This document shows, piece after piece, positions 60,801-64,000 of a stretch of 64,000 bases of DNA. Numbering within the stretch: the first letter of the stretch is position 1; every line of letters begins with the position of its first letter. Location: the NCBI GenBank assembly GCA_011316305.1, contig SAUG01000069.1, positions 1-64,000 on the forward strand, in the 5' to 3' direction. Position numbers and translations under genes: made by a program. The notes beneath the pieces were generated by a model that did not search any database, had not been told where the DNA came from, and saw only the letters and a list, made by a program, of their open reading frames with translations. This stretch comes from Rusavskia elegans. Its lineage: Eukaryota; Ascomycota; Lecanoromycetes; Teloschistales; Teloschistaceae.

Positions 60801-62852
60801 TATTTATCAACCGTACCAATCGCCAGTGGCCGGCACTCGTGACACTATACTTCACTTCTTAAAGATGCCTAATCCAAGCTCTTCAAAAACATATCTCTCT
60901 ATGAGCTATGACGACGATAAGGATTCCAGACCAGAACCCATGCGAGCAATCCACCACTTGAATGGCTACAGCACAATTTTCCTACCAGGCGACTCCCCAA
61001 CTTTCGTCATCAAGTCGGCGTCGAGCCCGCCGCAACTGATCGGCTTGAACGAGAAATCTGTACAGAGTTTGAGTGGCCTGAATACTTCGACCTGCGAGAG
61101 AGGATTCGCCTACATAGATCAAATAGTGAGCCAAATGTCCGCTCGATGAGTACTATCAATTAACCATGTCAGGGCAATATCAAATTTGCACAATTGCCGG
61201 CAGACTGCCATTATCACACGGGATGGGTCACAAGAAAGACTACCTTTGGCGAAGACATTCATGCAGTTGATCACCATGAGCCCTCAAGATCCTATGTGAT
61301 TGGCGTCAGCCGCAAAGCCGATTTCAATTTACCGGAAGACGAGACACACCCTGAATGGAGTTCAGAGTGTGAGTATCCTCTTTCCACGTCTCTACAGCAC
61401 ATATCTGACGATACTTTCAGCGACATCATTCCTCCCCCAAGTCGAACAAGGCACCGTAAAGCTCCTGGATCAAAAGACCTGGTCAATCATAGACGAGCAA
61501 GTCAAACCTTGAATTACCAAATCGGTCAACTAACGCACCACCCAGATTCCCTCTCACCACCGCCGAAGTAGTCATGTGCATCAAAACCCTCTCCCTCGAA
61601 ATCTCCGAACACACCCATGAACGCCAAACCCTCGTCACCGTCGGCACCGCCATCATCCGCGGCGGCGAAGACCTCCCCGCTCAAGGCCGCATCCTCGTCT
61701 TCAACGTCATCGACGTAGTCCCTGAGCCCGAAAGGCCGGAAACAGCTCATAAATTCAAACTCATTGCGCAAGCAGAGGTCAAGGGTGCTGTGACCGCGTT
61801 ATCGGAGATCGGGACTCAAGGGTTCTTACTCGCTGCTCAGGGGCAGAAATGTATGGTGCGAGGGTTGAAGGAAGATGGGACGTTACTTCCGGTTGCGTTT
61901 ATGGATATGCAGTGTTACACGACGGTTGCGAAGGGGTTGAAGGGGACGGGGATGTGTTTGATGGGGGATGCGGTTAAGGGGGTTTGGTTTGCTGGGTACT
62001 ATGTAAGTCGTTCTCGGTTTCTTCTTTCTGGAATCCGGAAAGCAGATATTGACAGTTGGACGTGCAGGAGGACCCCTACCAACTCCGCCTCTTCGGCAAA
62101 TCAACCTCCCACATCGAAGTCCTGGCCGCCGATTTCCTCCCCGACGGCAAAAACCTCTACCTTGTTGTCGCGGACGCAGATTCCAATATCCATGTTTTGC
62201 AATTCGATCCTGAACGTAAGCTTCCTTTCTTCCCCCCTCTCATCTCTAGCATCCCCCTCACCCTTCCCCTTCTTCTCCCATCATCCTCCCAAGCAATCTC
62301 TCCACCCATTTACTCACATATCGCTCCACTCCCCACAATCCCAAAACACCCATATACTAAATAAAACCAATAGATCCCAAATCCCAAACCGGCCACCTCC
62401 TCCTCCCCCTCTCAACCTTCCATACCGCCTCCTTTCCCACAACTCTAACCTTGCTCCCCTCCCCTCCATCCCCCCCCTCAACCTCAACATCAACCCACCC
62501 GTCACCATCCATCCTCCTGACCTCAACAGCCGGCTCCCTCTCCCTCCTCACACCCCTTTCCCCATCCACCCACCGCACATTAACGGCCCTACAATCACAT
62601 CTCCAATCCACGCTCCCGCATCCCTTAGGCCTCAACCCACGCGCTTTTCGTTATACGGGGGAAGGAGAGGGAGTGATGGGAGGAGCAGGTGGAATAGGGG
62701 GGAGAGGAGGGGTGATAGATGGGATGGTTGTTAGGCGGTGGATGGAGGGGGGGAGGTGGAGGTGGTGGGAGGGGGGTGCGGGTGTTAGGGAGGGTGTCAA
62801 GGAGGCGGAGGGGCTGGGGGGTCCGGGGCTGGGAGTGAGGGTGTTGTTGTGA
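57828..62852 (+). CDS. CFT1: Cleavage and polyadenylation factor subunit CFT1 (CPSF160)
   Basis: The large beta-propeller subunit of the nuclear mRNA 3'-end processing complex (CPF/CPSF). Nine exons: 57828-59850, 60162-60475, 60553-60726, 60775-61125, 61173-61368, 61421-61496, 61546-62002, 62068-62215 and 62374-62852. They encode 1405 aa, the usual size. The start [20 protein letters not shown] is typical of the family. An acidic insert ([15 protein letters not shown]) lies near residue 480. [20 protein letters not shown] leads into [10 protein letters not shown] across intron 1. [20 protein letters not shown] and the [16 protein letters not shown] stretch are CPSF A-subunit hallmarks. Intron 6 (61497-61545) uses a GC donor (GCAAGT). 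The C-terminus after LNPRAFR is unusually Gly/Arg/Trp-rich. Confidence 0.92.
61497..61545 (+). other. Non-canonical GC-AG intron in CFT1
   Basis: A 49-bp intron with donor GCAAGT, branch-like CTAACG and acceptor CCCAG. Exons joined here read [13 protein letters not shown], preserving frame. GT donors nearby give a frame break or a stop. Confidence 0.8.
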
Positions 62853-63455
62853 TGGGGAAGAACTTAATAGGGACGATATCGCGGAGATGGGAGTGTCCTG
62901 GAACAATAGAGTTGGATTGTGTACGATATTTAGGGATGGATGGATAGATATGGTTTCAGCCGTTTGTTGGACGGGAAGAGATTTAGCAGAAGAGTGGTTG
63001 TTGTTGAAATGGATGAGATGTGGAGGAAGGGTAATGGTACGGGGGGGTTTTTAGTGATATTTGTGGGAAGAAAATCTGCTTAATCTTTATAATATCATTC
63101 GTCATCCGACAATATACAGCTTCCCGATCTAGTGTGAACAAGTTCATTCCTGGATGCCGAGAAGCAGACACATTATTGCAGCTATCGGTACCATCAGCGC
63201 AAATCCAAAACCATCGACTTCAGCTGCCGTTGTTATTATTTTTCTTTCTGGGCTTCAGTGAAAGATATAAGAGATATGTGACCAGTATACCATAGATCAT
63301 CTTCCCAATACTCCAGATGGTACATTTTACTCCCTATACCCCAGACAAGGAAACGCCTTCGCAATGCCATGTCCCAGTATTATATCAAAGACATGCCACA
63401 CACTCCAGACCCCTTCAACTCTATCATTAAACACAACCAGCGTTAGAACCACAAC
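62853..63455. other. Convergent intergenic region
   Basis: About 600 bp between the CFT1 and ZIP transporter stop codons. Short ORFs are not supported and no clear terminator motif can be assigned. Confidence 0.5.
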
Positions 63456-64000
63456 TCAAGCCCAAGCACCCACGACAGCCATTAAAGCCCCACCACCCAC
63501 CACCGCGGCCCAAGCCTCCAACCTCCTCCTCCCCCTCAAAGTCTCATAACTAGCATCGCTCAAGAAGTCTTCCGCCAATAACTCCACTAGTCCCGCGAAA
63601 AGCAAAAGGCCACTGCTAACCGCGTTCGTAATCCCCACCATCAATAATCCACCCTGTCCCTGCTGATCATAAAGCCCATGTACCGCCAGACCAATCGCTT
63701 GGCCGATAGGCGTTGTGGTTCCGTATGCAAGGGCCATGAGCCAGGGTTTTGGGGAGCCAGAGGCGAACGGGAGGGCAGCGATACGGGAGCCGAGGGCGAG
63801 GCCTTCGAAGGTTTGATGGAAAGATATTGCGACTAGGAGGACGATGAAGGGGGTGCCGACTGCGAGGGAGAGGGCGAGGCCGATGAAAATGGAGTGGAAG
63901 AGGATGCCGGCTTCGAGGAGGAGGCATTGGAGGAGGAGTTTTTGGGGGTTTGCTGATGTTGGGGTGGGAGGGGGGATGGCGGATGAGATGTTGGTGTTGA
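63456..64000 (-). CDS. ZIP-family zinc transporter, C-terminal part (5' end outside window)
   Basis: A plasma-membrane Zrt/IRT-like divalent metal transporter importing zinc into the cytosol. The frame is open from the right window edge (first full codon at 63998) to the stop at 63456-63458, covering the last 180 aa. The histidine motif of transmembrane segment 4 (EAGILFHSIFIGLALSLAVG) and that of segment 5 (SFHQTFEGLALGSRIA) are present; these form the metal site. Three further membrane segments follow (MALAYGTTTPIGQAIG, LMVGITNAVSSGLLLFAGLV and the end VGGGALMAVVGAWA), as in fungal Zrt1/Zrt2-type proteins. No intron is seen in this part. Zinc-dependent regulation cannot be judged because the promoter lies outside the window. 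Confidence 0.93.
   Translation of the reverse strand, partial: NTNISSAIPPPTPTSANPQKLLLQCLLLEAGILFHSIFIGLALSLAVGTPFIVLLVAISFHQTFEGLALGSRIAALPFASGSPKPWLMALAYGTTTPIGQAIGLAVHGLYDQQGQGGLLMVGITNAVSSGLLLFAGLVELLAEDFLSDASYETLRGRRRLEAWAAVVGGGALMAVVGAWA

Noticed and set aside
62357..62906. Minus-strand ORFs opposite the last CFT1 exon
   Set aside because: Low-complexity shadows of the C-rich and G-rich coding exon.

Overview
The window comes from a filamentous ascomycete with a bipartite genome. It is probably a dothideomycete-like Pezizomycotina, judged from gene content, 47-60 bp introns and the repeat-induced point mutation (RIP) signature; the exact taxon is an inference. No rRNA, tRNA or CRISPR was recognised.

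Positions 1 to about 29,085 are an AT-rich transposon graveyard with no intact coding capacity. CpA and TpG are almost absent, TpA is in excess and CpG is retained, which is the mark of RIP. It holds: (i) the 3' half of a Ty3/gypsy pol (1-2340); (ii) an unidentified block (2341-4338); (iii) a full-length gypsy element, family A (4344-11534), with 472-bp LTRs, 5-bp target duplications (TSDs) and an inverted solo LTR of its own family inside; (iv) a self-nested stack of a smaller LTR element, family B (11707-28600). Family B has LTRs of about 409 bp, an internal region of about 2.5 kb, a Gag with a CCHC knuckle and no visible RT or integrase. Five copies plus one solo LTR sit inside one another. 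Every nested insertion is supported by a 5-bp TSD, and removing the inserts restores a continuous element.

Positions 29,085-64,000 are ordinary gene-dense sequence without RIP. In order: MutL homologue of the Mlh2/PMS1 type (+); soluble fumarate reductase with a C-terminal cytochrome b5 domain (-); Sel1-repeat protein of the Skt5/Chs4 chitin-synthase-activator type (-); class IV (Chs3-type) chitin synthase (+); WD40 protein (+); glycine-rich repeat protein (-); SAM methyltransferase (-); MFS hexose transporter (+); GH17 beta-glucanase (+); CFT1/CPSF160 (+); and the 3' part of a ZIP zinc transporter (-) running off the right edge. Exon structures were worked out by hand from reading frame, splice sites and family similarity, and every complete model closes to a whole number of codons.

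The genes do not form an operon or a biosynthetic cluster. Three are cell-wall related: the Skt5-like activator and the chitin synthase are divergent neighbours, and the glucanase lies 11.5 kb downstream of the chitin synthase. The most unusual part is the self-nested, apparently gag-only LTR family.
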